Shown: positions 1 to 20,579, counted from the first letter of the stretch. The stretch is 64,000 nucleotides of DNA from Gorsachius magnificus (GCA_034008185.1 CM067104.1:930001-994000); one strand, 5' to 3'. Translations and numbers: made by a program. Notes: generated from the letters alone by a model not told the origin.

Positions 1-1692
1 TCTTGCCCGTGCTGGTGCTGAGTGCCTGTCAGTTCTCCTGCACGCTTGCACAAGGGCTGCTGTTGGCTTTAGTACTCGGAGAGCTGGGGCTGGGGGCAGG
101 TGGGTTGGGTGAGGGAGCTCAGCCTTGAGCCCCCCTGCAGCTGAGACCAGGCTTGACCTCTCTGGCAGATGGCTCCAAAGCGCCCGTCTGTGCCCCACTG
201 GATGCCGACCCTTTGGCTGTTTTTCTAAAGACTCCAGGACCGTTGGGTTCAGGCGTTGGCTCTGCGTCACTCCCTGGTTGGCATGAGGAGTCTGGGGCCA
301 TCAGAGCAGGCTGGCCGAGGTCAGGCAGGAGGGAACCAGCATTGCCAGTGTGAGAAGCCCCTGAGCAGGGTGTTTGAGACCTGGTCAGCCCAGTTCTGAG
401 CATGTGCTAACCGAGCCTACGTGGGCACGGGCCACCCTTCCTGAGGTCTGGTCAGAGCTGCCTGCAAGGCATGCCCAATCTGCACCAAGCCCTGCCTGAG
501 CCAGGAGTTGCTTCCATGCCGGTGTGGGTGTTCGAAGCCGGTTTATTGATGCACGTGTCTCTGCATAGCGTGAGCTGGGTTGGTCTACGGCCTCCCTTGA
601 GCCTTTCCCCAGCACGGTGAAGTGTTAACTCAGCAAGGGTCTTTGAGGGCAAGGGGGTCTGCTGGAAGTGGAGACCCTGGAGCAGATCCACACCAAAACT
701 CCCTGTGTAGGACCCCCAAATTCCCCAACTACCGAGGATCCCAGCGCCTCTGAGGAGGCTGGCAGGTACTGCCCTGAGCCCACCCGTGCATACCCTCATG
801 CATCTGCCAGCCCAGCGTGAGCTCCCAGGGATGCTTGTCAGTGGACTTGGGAGGCTCCCCAGGGAATCTGCTTGTAGCCAAGTCACTGGTTGGTTGGTGG
901 GGGTGTCCTCATCTCCCCCGTGTTCCAGGGTCTTTCCTACCACAAAGACAAGCACAAGATCAGGAGCAGGTTGGGAGCTGAAGGTGGCCAGGCCCCCGTG
1001 GCTGGTCTGGTGGGAGGTGGTGGAACAAACTCCGTACTGTGTTCCCCTTGCAGTGCTGGAGCTGGCTGAGCTCCGAGAATCTCCCTGGAGCAGGGAAGTT
1101 TCCGTGGGGGGTGGGGGGGATTGAGTCACCAGGACACCGTGACGGGGGGGGTTGAGTCACCGAGGACACCTTGTGCGTCATGTCAGGGCAGCCTGAGCAG
1201 AGGTGGGTGCTGAGCTCGGGCTTGGAGGGGGATTTGTGGCTCTCCATCCAGAATGTGTGAAGGGTGGGTGGGCAGATGGGCTGGAAGGCACGAAGGCCCT
1301 TCTTCCAGTGCCACTGGGGATGCTGGTAGTGACATACCGCAGCTCGGGACTCCAGCTGCACTGCTGCAGGGGCTGGCCAGCCTGCAGTCCCTGCTCGTAC
1401 CACTCTCCCCACCGCTCCGACGTGATGTACGAGTGTGCGCACCCTTCCGCATTCCCGCACCCGCGCATGTTCACGTGTGCGCAGACATACGCACGCCTAT
1501 CCATGGGCATACCCACATGTGACACGGTTTTTCACAAAAGGATATTTGTGGTGCTGTCTTTCCTTCCTTCCGCAGGCCACCGGGCCTGTTCTTGGCCATC
1601 TGTACCGACATACTGGAGAGTGAAACCTTGAGTGTCTGGTAGTTGGTGAGAAGGGAGAGCAATCCTCCTACACCCAGAGCATCCCCTAGGAG

Positions 1693-1768
1693 CGCGTGTG
1701 TGTGTGTGTGCGCACCTATGGACATGTCTAGAGGGGCCTCTGTGTGTGTGTGTGTGTGTACACACCGG
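1693..1768. repeat. Paired TG microsatellites
   Basis: Two alternating TG tracts (about 1693-1710 and 1740-1766) are separated by about 30 bases of unique sequence. The first ends in TGCGCAC and the second in TACACAC, so each closes with a short complementary turn. Simple repeat. Confidence 0.9.
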
Positions 1769-4650
1769 GGTGCACAATTATCTGCCCGACTGGTGTCTTG
1801 CATCTGGGGTACTGGAGTCTCTCGGTCTGGGTGCCCCAGTTTCTCTTGGTATCTTCTCCTGGTGTTTAGCAATCCCAGTGATGGGATAAATAAAAAAGGT
1901 CCAGTGGGTGGGACCTCCCCCAGCCTTGGGGAGACTGAGAGGATTCTTCTACCAAAATCCTCACAGGGGCACGGCAAGTGTACCCCCCCAAATCCTCACG
2001 GCCCATCAAGCTCCTTCAGAAGCTGCAGAATAACAAGGTTGAACAGCTGATAAAATAGCTGCCTTGGAGTGGGAACAAGCAGCAAAAACAGAGTCAGGTT
2101 TCAGTTCTGCTGCATCCGGGTCTGAGGCTAGGGTGGGGTGGGGGGGATGTTTCCAGATGTGGTACAACCCCACTGTCAAACTCCCACCCTTGATCTAGGG
2201 GGGGCAAAGCCCTGGCTGGTGCCCCCCATGGTGGCAGAGAACATGGCTCCAAGTGATGGGGTTGCTTTGTGTATGGCCAGAGCAGGTCCCCAGTGGAGGA
2301 ACAGGACAGCAGGCGTCTCTGCCACCCACCTCCACCAGTGGCAGATATTTCAGGAGAGGGATCACTGGGGACTTTTGGGAGCAGCCCAAGGACACTCCCA
2401 CCAGCACCTCTCAGCAGCCAGAGGGGGTCTTTTGCCCTAAAAGAGGAACAGTTTATGCTTCCTAAATCCCCAGGTGCTGTGTTTACCTTGCTCCATGCTC
2501 AGCACGTCAAGAGACGGGCAGTTCCACAGATTAAAAGGGATTGCGATTGTGTATCTAATCCTTTAATGACTGAAGTTCCTGCACAGTCTCCTGTTCCCAT
2601 CTTCTGAGGAATCCTGCAGGATGGAGCTGTTGGGGTGGGAACAGGCTCAGGGTGGACTACCCTGACTGCAGGAGGAGGACAGATGACACTGCAGTCCCCT
2701 GCCTGCCATCTCCTACCTTCTCTCCCTTGGGACAGCAGGATTTCCTGCATTCCTGCAGTTTTGGGGGTGTCCCTCCATGTAGCATAGGAGCATGCTGGGT
2801 TGGAGGTGGTGTCTCGATGCCATGGGAAGGAGCGGTGCGTGGCAGGGGCTCCCACAGCCATGACTCAGAGCTGGGCTTTTATGGGTCCCACATGTTCAAT
2901 TTTGCTCTTTCCCTCCAGCACTGGGAAGGAAGGGGGAAGCATAAAAATTCCTTATAGCAGCTACTGCCATGTGTGCATCCCCCCCCCCCCGCCCCTTACC
3001 CTCACCCCAAAACCTTGCCTCCACCCAGACTCCAGTCCAATGAAGGTATGGGCCAGGGACGTGGCTTTATGTGAGCAATTTGCAGGGGTAGTCTGTGCTG
3101 GGGGCCAAAGCAAACAACGTGCAAGCCCGCGACAATTGCCTGCCTGCCCTGGGACCACCTATCAAGCACCACCACTCCTGCCCGGCTTGCCACGGCTTCC
3201 TGAGTGGCTCGGCTTGTGGTTGAGAGCCGGCGGTCCCTGCTTTCTAAGGGGGAGCAGGCGCAGGGAGCGTGGAGCCGGGAGCTCCCACCCTGCAGCCTTC
3301 CCCCGTGGCCTGTCTCTGCCCTGGGATACGCTGGAGACCGGGCAGCACCCCAGGCTGGCCTGCCTTCCCCTCTTCCCAAAGCACACATGTTAGCGTGTGT
3401 TAACGCGTCTAGCGGCGTGTCAGTGCATGGTCTTGCGTGGGTGTGGATGCGTGTGGGAGCGAGGGGCTGGATGGTTTTGCCCCCTGCCGGGCTGCCGGGG
3501 CTGGGGAAGGGACCTCTTGTCCTTGCTGGAAGTGGTGCGAAGGGCAGGGAATAATTTTGGCATAGGATGGGGAATGAGGATGCATTACGTTTTCTGAAGG
3601 TGGCTGCCGGGGCTGGGGAAAGGAGGGAGGGAGAAGCAAGTGGAGGATGTCCTGAATCTGTCCTGGCATGGATGTCTCTGCCCATTTCCCTCCACGCATG
3701 TGTAAACTTCCCCTGAAGCTGGTCCTTCTCTGCCTCATCTTTTCCAGGCAAGGGACCACCTTGGAACGAGTTTGGCAGCCCACACCAGCATGGGATCACG
3801 ACCCTGAATTGTCCCCTTTCAGACCCCCTGAACCTGAAGCAATGTGCTTTGTGGCAGCTGCAGTCCCGGGCAGATTAGCTGCCCCATGCAGAGGGGCTTG
3901 GGCTCGCCCTAAAGGCCTGGCCTAACAGTGGGGTCAGATGCATAGCAAGTCAGCTGGGCGGGGGGTCCGCACGTCAGTTCTGCTGGAGGCAGAGATGAAA
4001 AAATGGGGGGGCCAGGGCAAGCAGCTCCTGGCGTAGACTGGTCCCAGGGTGGGGAAAAGGGGCTTCTTCCAGGAAGGAATTTCACCGGTTTTGCCCCACC
4101 GACAGTGGCCTTTCCCCACCCGCCACGGGTGCCAGCTGAGGCGCCTGGGGGGCTGTGCAGCATGCAGGACCCACCATAGCTGGGGAGGAGCGTGTTGACA
4201 CTACCAGACCCCACGTGCCTGGGGAGGCGGTTGGGATGTGTCCCCTCGATCCTGGGCTGTCACTGGCATGGGGGAGCGTTGGCTCGCTGGCAGCTCTCTT
4301 CCAGCCTCACTACTTGCAGCTATGCGCTGCAGCTCAGCCTGGCCCTCTGCCGCGTTCCTGTTCTGCATCTGCAGAACTGCCCGGGCGGCGGCGGGCTCTG
4401 AACTGCTGCCCCGGTGCGGGGAAGGCAAATCTGAAGCCAGATCAATGTTTTTCCTAAGGCCCCATAGGGTTAAACCAATTGGGCATGGCCTGACCTGGGG
4501 TCACAAGAGGGCTGAGGCAGGGCTGCAGAGGTGTCAGCAGGGCTCTGTGCCTGTGTCGGGCTCAGGGGTTTGCCTACCCCAGGGCTAGAGCCCACCTCTC
4601 CTGGGTGAGCGAAAAGGGTATGGGGTGGTGGCCTTCTGGGGCATGTCCCC

Positions 4651-4755
4651 ACCCTAGCCCCTGCCACCCTAGCCCCTGCCACCCTAGCCCCTGCCACCCT
4701 GCTGGACCCTGCTCTCTGTCTGCCTCTTCTCTCTGCCTCTTCTCTCTGCTCTGGC
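4651..4755. repeat. 15-bp tandem repeat followed by CT-rich repeat
   Basis: Positions 4651-4700 hold a little over three copies of a 15-bp unit (core CCTAGCCCCTGCCAC). They are followed at about 4710-4752 by a CT-rich repeat of the form TGCCTCTTCTCTC. Simple or minisatellite DNA. Confidence 0.85.
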
Positions 4756-4844
4756 CCTCCCTTGCACCCTCAGTAAGGATTTGGGGTGACCGGGCCTGCC
4801 AACATATAGCGCCTCACCCGTAGCTCCCGACGTGTACATGTAGA

Positions 4845-5080
4845 TAGGCACATACACACATCCCACACGTCTGTAGACATGCACAAGCACACATGGCAAG
4901 CACGCATGCAAACACATACATCCCTGAGTACATACACACAAGCAGGCCCCCCCCCAAAACATACACATAAACGCAAATCCCTCCCCACGCGTGCGAACGC
5001 ATATGGCCAAACTTGCGCGTTCACAGACACACATGCTTACAGAAACACAGATGCTCCCACGCATGCACACGCCGAGCCCT
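4845..5080. repeat. Degenerate CA/ACAT-rich stretch
   Basis: A long run of decayed ACACAT and ACAC motifs, an old dinucleotide microsatellite. A similar TG-rich stretch lies at about 6540-6760. No coding signal. Confidence 0.75.
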
Positions 5081-6907
5081 CCCCCAGGCCCCCCACGCTG
5101 GGGGCTGTGCTGGGCGGGTTGATGGATTGTGCCACACACAGCTCAGCGCTGCTGGTCTATCGGCTGGGATCTCAGCCGCATGGGCTAATCCAGCCCTGAC
5201 ATCACATTCCTCCACAGTGGGACTCCGGGGCGGTTAACCCTGCCGGGGCTGGGCCTGGGACAGGAGATGATGGGAACAATGGGGAGGTGCAGGCAGGGAC
5301 ACCCCCCCCCCCCCCCCCGCCCAGCCCTGTGCTGGGCTGGGTGGCAGTCGCCCCGGGGTGCCACATGCTGCACCCACTTCTGCGGGCTGGCCCCGGGGCT
5401 GTCGGAGCTGGTCAGGAGTGAGGAGCGGGCACGGGGGGGGGGTGTCTGCTCTGTCTGAGGATGCAGTGGGGTGCTGCCTTCCTCCTCCTCCTCCTCCTCC
5501 TCTTGCAGCCAAGTCTGCTAAGGGCGCGCGATTCCCCGGTCAGTGCCCACGTCTGTGCCTCTCCCTCCCTCCCGCAATCTCTGCTCCGCCAGCCGTCAGC
5601 GTGGGCATCCCGACTGGTGTCCTGCCGTACCAGCTCGCTCCGTCTCCTTTCCCTCTCTGCCTTTTGTGCCTTCTCCTCTGCCTCCTTCCCTTTCTCCCCC
5701 ATTCCCCAGTGTCCTCAGGAAACTGGAGCCAGATGACAGATTTTAGATGTGTTTGCAGGAAATAAAAGGCAAGGAGCTGGGGGGGGACGGGGGAGGGAGG
5801 GGGATGGCCAGTCCTGACCCCCTCCTGTGCGGCGTTTTGGCGTCTGGAGCCAGCCCTGCTTCAACGGCTCCTGCCGCTGGCTGTGCTCCTTGTTTTCTTG
5901 GCAGAGAGGAGGAGGAATGTGTTTCAGTTTGAGTTTCTTGGCAGGAGCAGAGCGAGGGAAGATTCCCCTCAATCCCGGCTGCGCCTGGCTCTCAAATTTA
6001 TGCCCATAGGCTGCGACTTGGGTGGGCCACGGCCGTGTGCGGCAGGCGGGGGAGGCGAGCGCGGCGGTGGGGGAGCCGCGGGCCAGTTCCCATTGGCTCC
6101 CTGTGTCCCCAGCCCCCTCCAGCTTCCCTGCTCAGGGGGCCACCAGGGTCCGGGGAGCCCCTCTGCGCACCCCATGGGCTGGGGGGGGAACATCCTGCAA
6201 ACTGGGCCCTGGGGGGCCTGGGCACTGTCTGCTTTGCATGGCCACCCCCTGTGCACGGGGAGCGCTGGGATCGGAGGGAGCCACGTCACTGCTGTCATTG
6301 TCACTGCCCGCTTGCCTCCGGGCTGCCCCAACAGCGAGACCCAGCCCTTGCCAGGTCGGGGTCTGGTCACTCCCCCCCTCTGCCTGGACCCTGTCTTGGC
6401 ACAGCGGGACCCTGGCCCTCCTGCTGTAACCTGGGTGGCCAGGGACTGTCCCAGTGAGCTGCCCCCAGTCCGGCGTGGTGGGTGCTGGAGGGGGCGCAGA
6501 GGGGGTACCACCCCAGGCAGGGAGGTGGTGGTATGCCGTGCATGCCCGGGTGCTCTGTGTGCCCACGTGTGCTCCATGCCTGCTTGCGTAAGCCTGTGCG
6601 TGTGTCCACTGCACACACGTGTTCTCTGGTGCATGCGTGTGTGCGTGCTGCACGTTACACAGGTGGTCTTGTTGCACGCACGTGGAGTTTGTGTGGTGGT
6701 CATGCTGCAAGCATGTGTACGTGCCCTGTGCATGTGTGTGCAGGGATTTAGCAAACGGTGGGCACGCCAGGGGCTGGCACAGCTGTGCATAGCAAGGTGA
6801 ACAGGACTGACAGCAAGGTAGAGGGGACATCACAAAGGCTATGGGTGAATTCACCCTTCTCCTGTAAGCAGTAGGTGCCCCACAGATGGTACCCCATCTG
6901 CTTGGAA

Positions 6908-7409
6908 CTCAGGGCAGCAGGGCAGCGAGTCCCCAGTCCATGTTGGGATCACAGAATCACAGAATCCCAGCATGGCCAGGGTTGGGAGGGACCTCGGGAG
7001 CTCCCCCAGTGCCACCCCCCTGCCCAAGCAGGCTCACCCAGAGCAGGGGGCACAGGACAGCGGCCAGGCGGGGGTTGAAGATCTCCAGAGAAGGAGACTC
7101 CACAGCCCCCCTGGGCAGCCTGGGCCAGGGCTCGGGCACCCTCCGAGTCAAGAAGTTTTTCCTCATCTTCAACTGAAACCTCTTATGTCTCAGTTTGTGC
7201 CCATTGCCCCTTGTCCTGGCGCTGGGCACCACTGGGAAGAGTCTGGCTCCGTCCTTGTGACCCCCACCCTTGAGATATTTGTATGTGATGGGGAGCTGTA
7301 GGCTGGTGGAGCCAGCTGGGCTCAGGGCAGCAGGGCAGCGAGTCCCCAGTCCATGCTGGGATGGGGAGCTGTGGGATGGGGAGCTGTAGGCTGGTGGAGC
7401 CAGCTGGGC
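6908..7409 (-). mobile_element. CR1 LINE 3' end, minus orientation, inside direct repeats
   Basis: From about 6949 the sequence reads as the reverse complement of an avian CR1 3' end. It starts with the ATCACAGAAT tail motif, followed by the usual untranslated region up to roughly 7300. The element is 5'-truncated, as is normal for CR1. Directly before it (6908-6949) and after it (7321-7362) is the same 42-bp sequence with one mismatch. A 34-bp unit at 7287-7320 recurs at 7375-7408, a local 88-bp tandem duplication. Confidence 0.85.
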
Positions 7410-9639
7410 CCAGGGCAGAGCCCACCATCCCCTTGCTGCTGCAGCCGGTGGGTGCACTTGTCCGGGCAGGCAGAGCCGCGCTCCCCTTCGAGCTGGGGTG
7501 GCTGCGTACGGTTACTGCACTGCATGGTGGCAGCCCACCTGCCCTGATAAAGAGCAAGGAGCTGGTGGGCTCAGGCTGTGGGTCTGGGGCAGCCTGGAGG
7601 AGCTCAGGTGATGGCTCTTGGGAGGGGGAGAGAGGGGGGCTTTGGCTTTGCTGAACTCCAACACCCCCTATCATCTCTCAGCTGCACATGTGCCTCTCCA
7701 GATACATGCAAATGTATGTGCATGCATCCGTGTGTGTGTGTCTGTCTGTCTGCACACATGGGAATAGCTGTGTGCACAAAGGGCTGGGGGGGTGCTGTGG
7801 TTGACTCCACCAAACTTCTGTGAGGGACTTGCAAACCCTCTCTTCGTTAGATGTTGTGAATGGGGTAGGGCACAGATGGGAGGCTTCCCCTGGAGCTAAT
7901 CCCCCTTTTGCTGCAAGGTCCAGGTCCCAGGCGGAAGGCCTGCCCCCCACCACCACCTTCCCGGGACCCCCCTTCCCCTTTGCCTGCCCTGCTGCCCCCC
8001 CCCCCCTCCATTCTTCCTGGCTGACACTCTCACAAAGCCTGGAGACAAGCTTTCAAAGGGGCAACTCATGCGGAAGAATTGCTGCCCCCCTCATCCCCCC
8101 CTCGTGCTCCAGACGCAACCCAGCACTTTCCCAGTGGGGTGAGGGGCTCCCGCTCCCCCAGACCCCTTCTTTGGGGCAATTGCCTTGGTCTCTCAAAGGG
8201 GGAGGCTGAGGGGGCAGGAGGTCCTGTTCCCAATGCCATCCACACATGCCTCTCCTCACCCTGTGGTTGTTTCTCCTTCCCGAGCCTCTGTCCTTTATGT
8301 AAGCTCTCGAGGAGGGGGGGGGGTCTTGGGGCAGGATAGCAACCATGGGTGGGCATGGAGCTGTGGGCCAGGACCTGGATGCAGAGGCCAAAGGCACAGC
8401 CGTGGTTCGAGATCTGACCACGGGCAAGGCCAGGTAGAAGGGGGGGAAATGAGACCCAGGCTCAGGGCAGGAACCTGCAGGCAGGGATGCATAGTGGGCT
8501 GGGCTGAGCCCTGTGGGCAGGGGTGGGACGTGTGGGTGGGACGAGGCAGGGTTTTGACCTGCAGGCAGGGTGGGGATCCATGGGCAAGGCGAAGGCTGGG
8601 TGGGACCTGCAGATGCTACAAGGGCCCATGAAGAGGGCAGAGCAGGGTGCCGGCTCAGGTCCTTTGACCAAAAATGTTTCTGACCATCTGTGCTTTAGTT
8701 TCACGTTTTGGCAGTTAGGGCTTGCAGTTTTTATCTCTCTGTGTGTGCTTGAGTGTGGATGTTTGGGTGGGTGCCTGGGTGCACGTGTGTGTATTTTGTT
8801 CCCCCTGCAACAGACACCGCAGTGGGCTTGGGACTCTTGCTGGGACAGGACCCCCTTAGCACAGCACCAAGCAGGAGGACACCTTGTTAAGTCGGTATTT
8901 GGGGGTGCTTGTGATGGGTGACAACAGGGTGCCCTGCAGCTGTGTCACTGCTTGCACCAAGCTATCGGAGGTGGCCTTGAACTGGGCAAGGGTCTGATCT
9001 GTGCTGCGGTCCTTGGTGTCTTAACTCCCCCGTGCTGGTGCCACAAGGGGCCTGGGGGCCTGCCAGGCACGGGGGGCATGGGGACTTGCTTTGGAGGGGG
9101 TGGCAGATGGCCTCTGTGTTTGGCCAGGTGGCTGTGGTGACATAGAGCTGCCGTGGCTTGTACCTCCTGCCCCCAACCAGCCAGCCAGAGGCATGCCGTT
9201 TTCCGCATGGTTTCTATCTCTGCAATGTCAGCAGGGGAAGAGAGGGATGGGGGGGGGCTGTACCCTGGCCCTGCGGACACCTCCTCTTGCACCATCCCCT
9301 TCTCCCTTCCAGGTACATACAGGCCTGTGCCTCAGGCAGGGAATGGCCCCCAGTTCCAGGGAGGGAGTGGGAGCCTTCAGTGCAGGTGGGGCCATCCTGA
9401 TGGGAAGGGAGCACCAGGATGTGTATGCGTGGGAGGGGGCGAGGGAAAATGTCAGGGACCACCACAGGAGGGTGAGGGTCCCCAAAGTTTTTGGGATAGT
9501 TGTTCATTGGTGGTTGCTGCTGAGAGAGGCCCTCTAGCGCGGTTCCTCTACCTCGGACCCTCGTTGTTCGTGTCTGTGCCCCAGAATGGGGGGGGGACGA
9601 CAGGGTCTCCCCCTTTGTCACCTGCCCTTGCCACCCTGG

Positions 9640-9950
9640 CAGTGCCCCCGGGGCTTCCCTTTGCTGCGGGCTCCGGGCATCGGTCTGCGCTGGGGGCTGC
9701 CGTGAAGCGGGGCCGCGGCGGGGGGGGGTCTCAGGCCGCGGGCAGTGCGGGGCTGGACGTGGGAATTGGGGGAGGCATCGGCAAAACCTCCGGGCCCGGC
9801 GTGGGGGGGGGGGGGGGGGTGAGCGGGGGGGCGGCCCCGCTTGCTGCGCTGTGCTGTGGCGCCCCCTGGCGGACACCGAGCAGCGCCGGCCGCCAGCGGG
9901 GGGCGCGGGGGTGGCGGGAGGGGACACCAGCCCACCCTTGTCCTCCTCAG
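9640..9950 (+). promoter_or_regulatory. GLI1: CpG-rich GLI1 5' region
   Basis: This is the first strongly CpG-dense stretch of the window. It contains several GC-rich boxes and long G runs and ends at a good splice acceptor (TCCTCCTCAG at 9941-9950) just ahead of the exon with the GLI1 start codon. The promoter and an untranslated first exon probably lie here, but the transcription start cannot be fixed from sequence. Confidence 0.5.
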
Positions 9951-10020
9951 GCCCCGACCGGCTCCAGACCCTCGGCGAGGACCAGATGTGTTCCTGAGCC
10001 TTGCCAGGCCCCGCCGCGCC

Positions 10021-17854
<7,834 letters not shown>

Positions 17855-18545
17855 CTAGGAGGTACCAGCCATCAGGGGGGCATGTCTGCATCTGGGGGTG
17901 TGTGTGTAGGGGGGGTGGGCCAAACCACATTTGGGCAGAGGCATGAAATTCCTGCTCACGTGCAGGTTTATGCCTGAGGGGTGGGGAGAAACACCCCTGC
18001 AGCTTCCCCTTTTCCTGTCTGTGAGCGTCAGGCTCAGACACAGCCACAACCCTGATCAGGCACTTAAAGTCACCTCTTGGGGTGGGGATCTGGTTTTGCT
18101 GAGCCCTTCAGTTCCAGTGCCTGGCACCTTTCCCTGCCTGTCCGGTCCCTCTGGACAAAGTGGCCCTGTGCACTCTTAATGTCGAAACCAAAGAGTTCCA
18201 CCCTCCCAAACCCTGTGGGCAGGCCCCATCCTTATGCTCCCACTGCCCCCAAGCCCAGTCTTTGTCAGGACTGCAATCACTCCTTGCTTGGCAAGGCCAC
18301 CCCCCTCCACCCTCCATCTTGCTCAAGGAGGGAGAAGGGGGAGGCAGTTCACTGCAGGGATTTTGGGGGGGGGGGGGGGGGGGAGAGGGGAGGGGGGCTG
18401 GGGGTGCCTGGCACTGCCTTTGTCGCTCTGTACATAGTGTGCATACGTGAATGTCTCTTCTGTGGGTGTTAGCCCAGCTTTGTTTGACAGAAACAGCAGT
18501 GCCTCCCCTCCCCATTAAACCCTTTCTCAGGGGAGTGTGAGGTGT
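17855..18545 (+). other. GLI1: GLI1 3' untranslated region
   Basis: About 690 bases follow the TAG stop at 17852-17854. They include a long G run near 18364-18384 and end at a poly(A) signal. No coding signal. Confidence 0.7.
18514..18519 (+). terminator. GLI1: ATTAAA poly(A) signal of GLI1
   Basis: ATTAAA lies 660 bases after the GLI1 stop, followed by a GT-rich stretch (GTGTGAGGTGTGTG) that fits the downstream element. Likely cleavage near 18535-18545. Confidence 0.65.
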
Positions 18546-18559
18546 GTGCCTTTTTATCC

Positions 18560-19181
18560 CCGCAGACACGCTCCGAGCTGTGCCAGGTGCTGTGCAGCCC
18601 CCCCCCCGTCCCCCATCCCTTCCCCCTTTTCCTCATCTGGGACCAAGCCCCACTCGTGCCCAGCGCTGCAGAAGCACAAACAGCGCCCCCCCCCCCCCCA
18701 CTTTGGATTGGGGATCACACGCCAAGTCCCCCTGCAGGGGTGGGGGGAGGAAAGGGCAGTGCTGCCCTGGCGTTGCAGACCTGGCAGCCTTGAACAAAGC
18801 CCGGGCAGATCGCAGCGAGACCCGTGTGTGCTTGGAGGCATCGTCTCGAGGTACGGCTGAGTGCATCTGGGGCTACGCCTGGATCCGAGGCTTTTCCCTC
18901 AAAACGAGATGCCCATCTTGGCATCTCTGGGGGCTACTCTGGGCACTTCCTTGGGCATGGGGGTGCGGCCTTGGCACCTCTAGGGCTGTGCTGAGGGCTG
19001 GGGATTCTTTGTAGGGTCTCCCCGACTGTCTAGGTGTGTTGAGGCTGCTCTGAGGCTTTTCCAGGGTCTCTCTGTGGCCTTTTGATGGCTCTGAGCTGCT
19101 ACGTGTCCTCCACTGTTCTTTCTGAGGGCTGCCTTGTTTCTGCAAGCTGGTGGGGCTTCCCAAGGCCCCTAAAGGCACACT
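18560..19181. other. Spacer after GLI1, no gene seen
   Basis: GC-rich spacer with C-run homopolymers and loosely repeated phrases such as CCAGGGTCTCT and TTTCCGGG. No conserved reading frame. It may be an old degenerate minisatellite, but the period is not clear by eye. Confidence 0.5.
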
Positions 19182-19322
19182 CGGTGTCTTCAGGGCAGCA
19201 CTGGGCATTTCAAACCTATGAATTGAGTCATTTAGGGCATCCTGGTGTCTCGGGGGATGTTCCAGGGCTCTTTCCGGGCCATTAGTACATTGCTGGGACT
19301 ATTCTCCACCTCTCTGAGGGGA
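19182..19322 (+). repeat. 141-bp direct repeat, copy 1
   Basis: This block begins CGGTGTCTTCAGGGCAGC and ends CCTCTCTGAGGGGA. It recurs at 20714-20854 with only three mismatches, offset 1532 bases. The two copies bracket the GC-box array. Confidence 0.95.
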
Positions 19323-19819
19323 TGCCTTTGTGCCGCGTGAGCTGCTCCAGGTGCGCTGGGGCATCCCCCGTTATTCCAAGGCTCCTGCAGATTCTCTGGC
19401 CTTTTCCAGAACCTCCAAGTTCCTGGTCCCTGGGCCTGTTCTCAGACTGACTGGGGTTCTTTCCGGGTCTGAAGGTGCCCTGCCAGAGCCTCGGGGGCTT
19501 GCCGGGACTGTCTGGGTGCTGCGGGGTCGCTGTGGCTGAGGTGGATCCCCAGGGGCCGCGGGCTCTGGGCCTTTCCCGACCGCGGGGCTTCCTTGGGGCC
19601 TCGAGGTCCGTCCTGCCCGGCAGGGCTGCACCTCACACCGGCGGGGGGGGGGGGGGGCCGGGCCTGCGCCCCCCCTGCTCCGCGGCCCGCCGGCCGTTCC
19701 CCGGGCGGTTGTGAGGGCCCCCCCCGCGACGGCTCGGCCTCAGCTCGGAGAAAGCCGACGGCGTCGCGCGCACCGGCCCCGCGCGATCGCAAGCGGGCGG
19801 GGAGAGCGCCGCCCCCCAT

Positions 19820-20410
19820 TCGCCCCGCCCCTCCTCTTCGCCCCGCCCCTCCCCTACGCCCCGCCCCTCCCCTACGCCCCGCCCCGCCCCTTCGCTACGC
19901 CCCGCCCCTCCGCCCCACCCCTACGCTACGCCACGCCCCTCCGCTCGGCCACGCCCCTCCGCTCGGCCCCGCCCCTCCGCGACGCCCCTCCCCTCCGCCC
20001 CGCCCCTCCGCTCTGCCACGCCCCTCCGCTACGCTCCGCCCCGCCCCTCCGCTACGCCCCTCCCCTCCGCCCCGCCCCTCCACTACGCCCCGCCCCTCCA
20101 CTACGCCCCGCCCCTTCACTACGCCCCGCCCCGCCCCTCCGCTCCGCCCCTCCGCTCCGCCCCGCCCCTCCGCCCCTCCGCCCCGCCCCTCCGCTCTGCC
20201 ACGCCCCTCCGCTCTGTCCCCCTCCGCTACGCTCGCCCCGCCCCTCCGTCGCCCCTCCGCTCTGCCCCGCCCCTCCGCTCCGCCCCGCCCCGCCCCTCCG
20301 CCCCTCCGCCCCGCCCTATGCCCCTCCCCTCCGCCCCGCCCCTCCGCTCTGCCCCGCCCCTCCGCTCCGCCCCGCCCCGCCCCTCCGCCCCGCCCCTCCG
20401 CCCCGCCCCA
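19820..20410. repeat. GC-box minisatellite array
   Basis: Almost 600 bases of short pyrimidine-rich units on the plus strand, core CCGCCCCTCCGCT with variants CGCCCCGCCCC and CCCCTACGCC. The complementary strand is dense in GGGGCGGGGC, the binding motif of Sp/KLF factors. The array gives long arginine/proline or glycine/arginine reading frames on both strands, which are artefacts of the repeat. CpG dinucleotides remain abundant, which suggests little methylation-driven decay. Confidence 0.92.
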
Positions 20411-20579
20411 AGTCCGGCCGGAGGTGCCTGCAGTCGCTGCGCGTAGGTAGCAGGACTGAGCGGGTGACGTCGGGAATCTGGAGAGAGAGTTATCTGTGCG
20501 TGTAAATACCCGCGTCTGGAGGCACGCGGGCACGTCTAGAGAGGGCTACAGGCGGGAGGGCTGTGAAATGTTAACGGGT

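Larger units (their letters stand above)
1..9600. other. Upstream region with no recognised gene
   Basis: I read this stretch in all frames and found no reading frame that resembles a known protein or has paired splice sites and conserved domains. It holds TG and CA microsatellites, short tandem repeats and one CR1 copy, listed separately. AATAAA-type sequences occur at 1889-1894 and 5761-5766, but no coding exon precedes either. It may contain GLI1 enhancers or untranslated exons that cannot be recognised by eye. Confidence 0.6.

Noticed and set aside
4684..5139. Cysteine-rich minus-strand frame
   Set aside because: Encoded by decayed CA/TG repeats; composition explains the cysteines.
5461..5736. 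Frame starting MQWGAAFLLLLLLLLQ that looks like a signal peptide
   Set aside because: The leucine run is a CTC microsatellite; the rest has no known domain and there is no gene structure around it.
19593..20533. Reading frames of 200-285 codons on both strands, rich in Arg-Pro or Gly-Arg
   Set aside because: They lie wholly in the GC-box array, and all frames are open because the unit lacks stops. No conserved domain.
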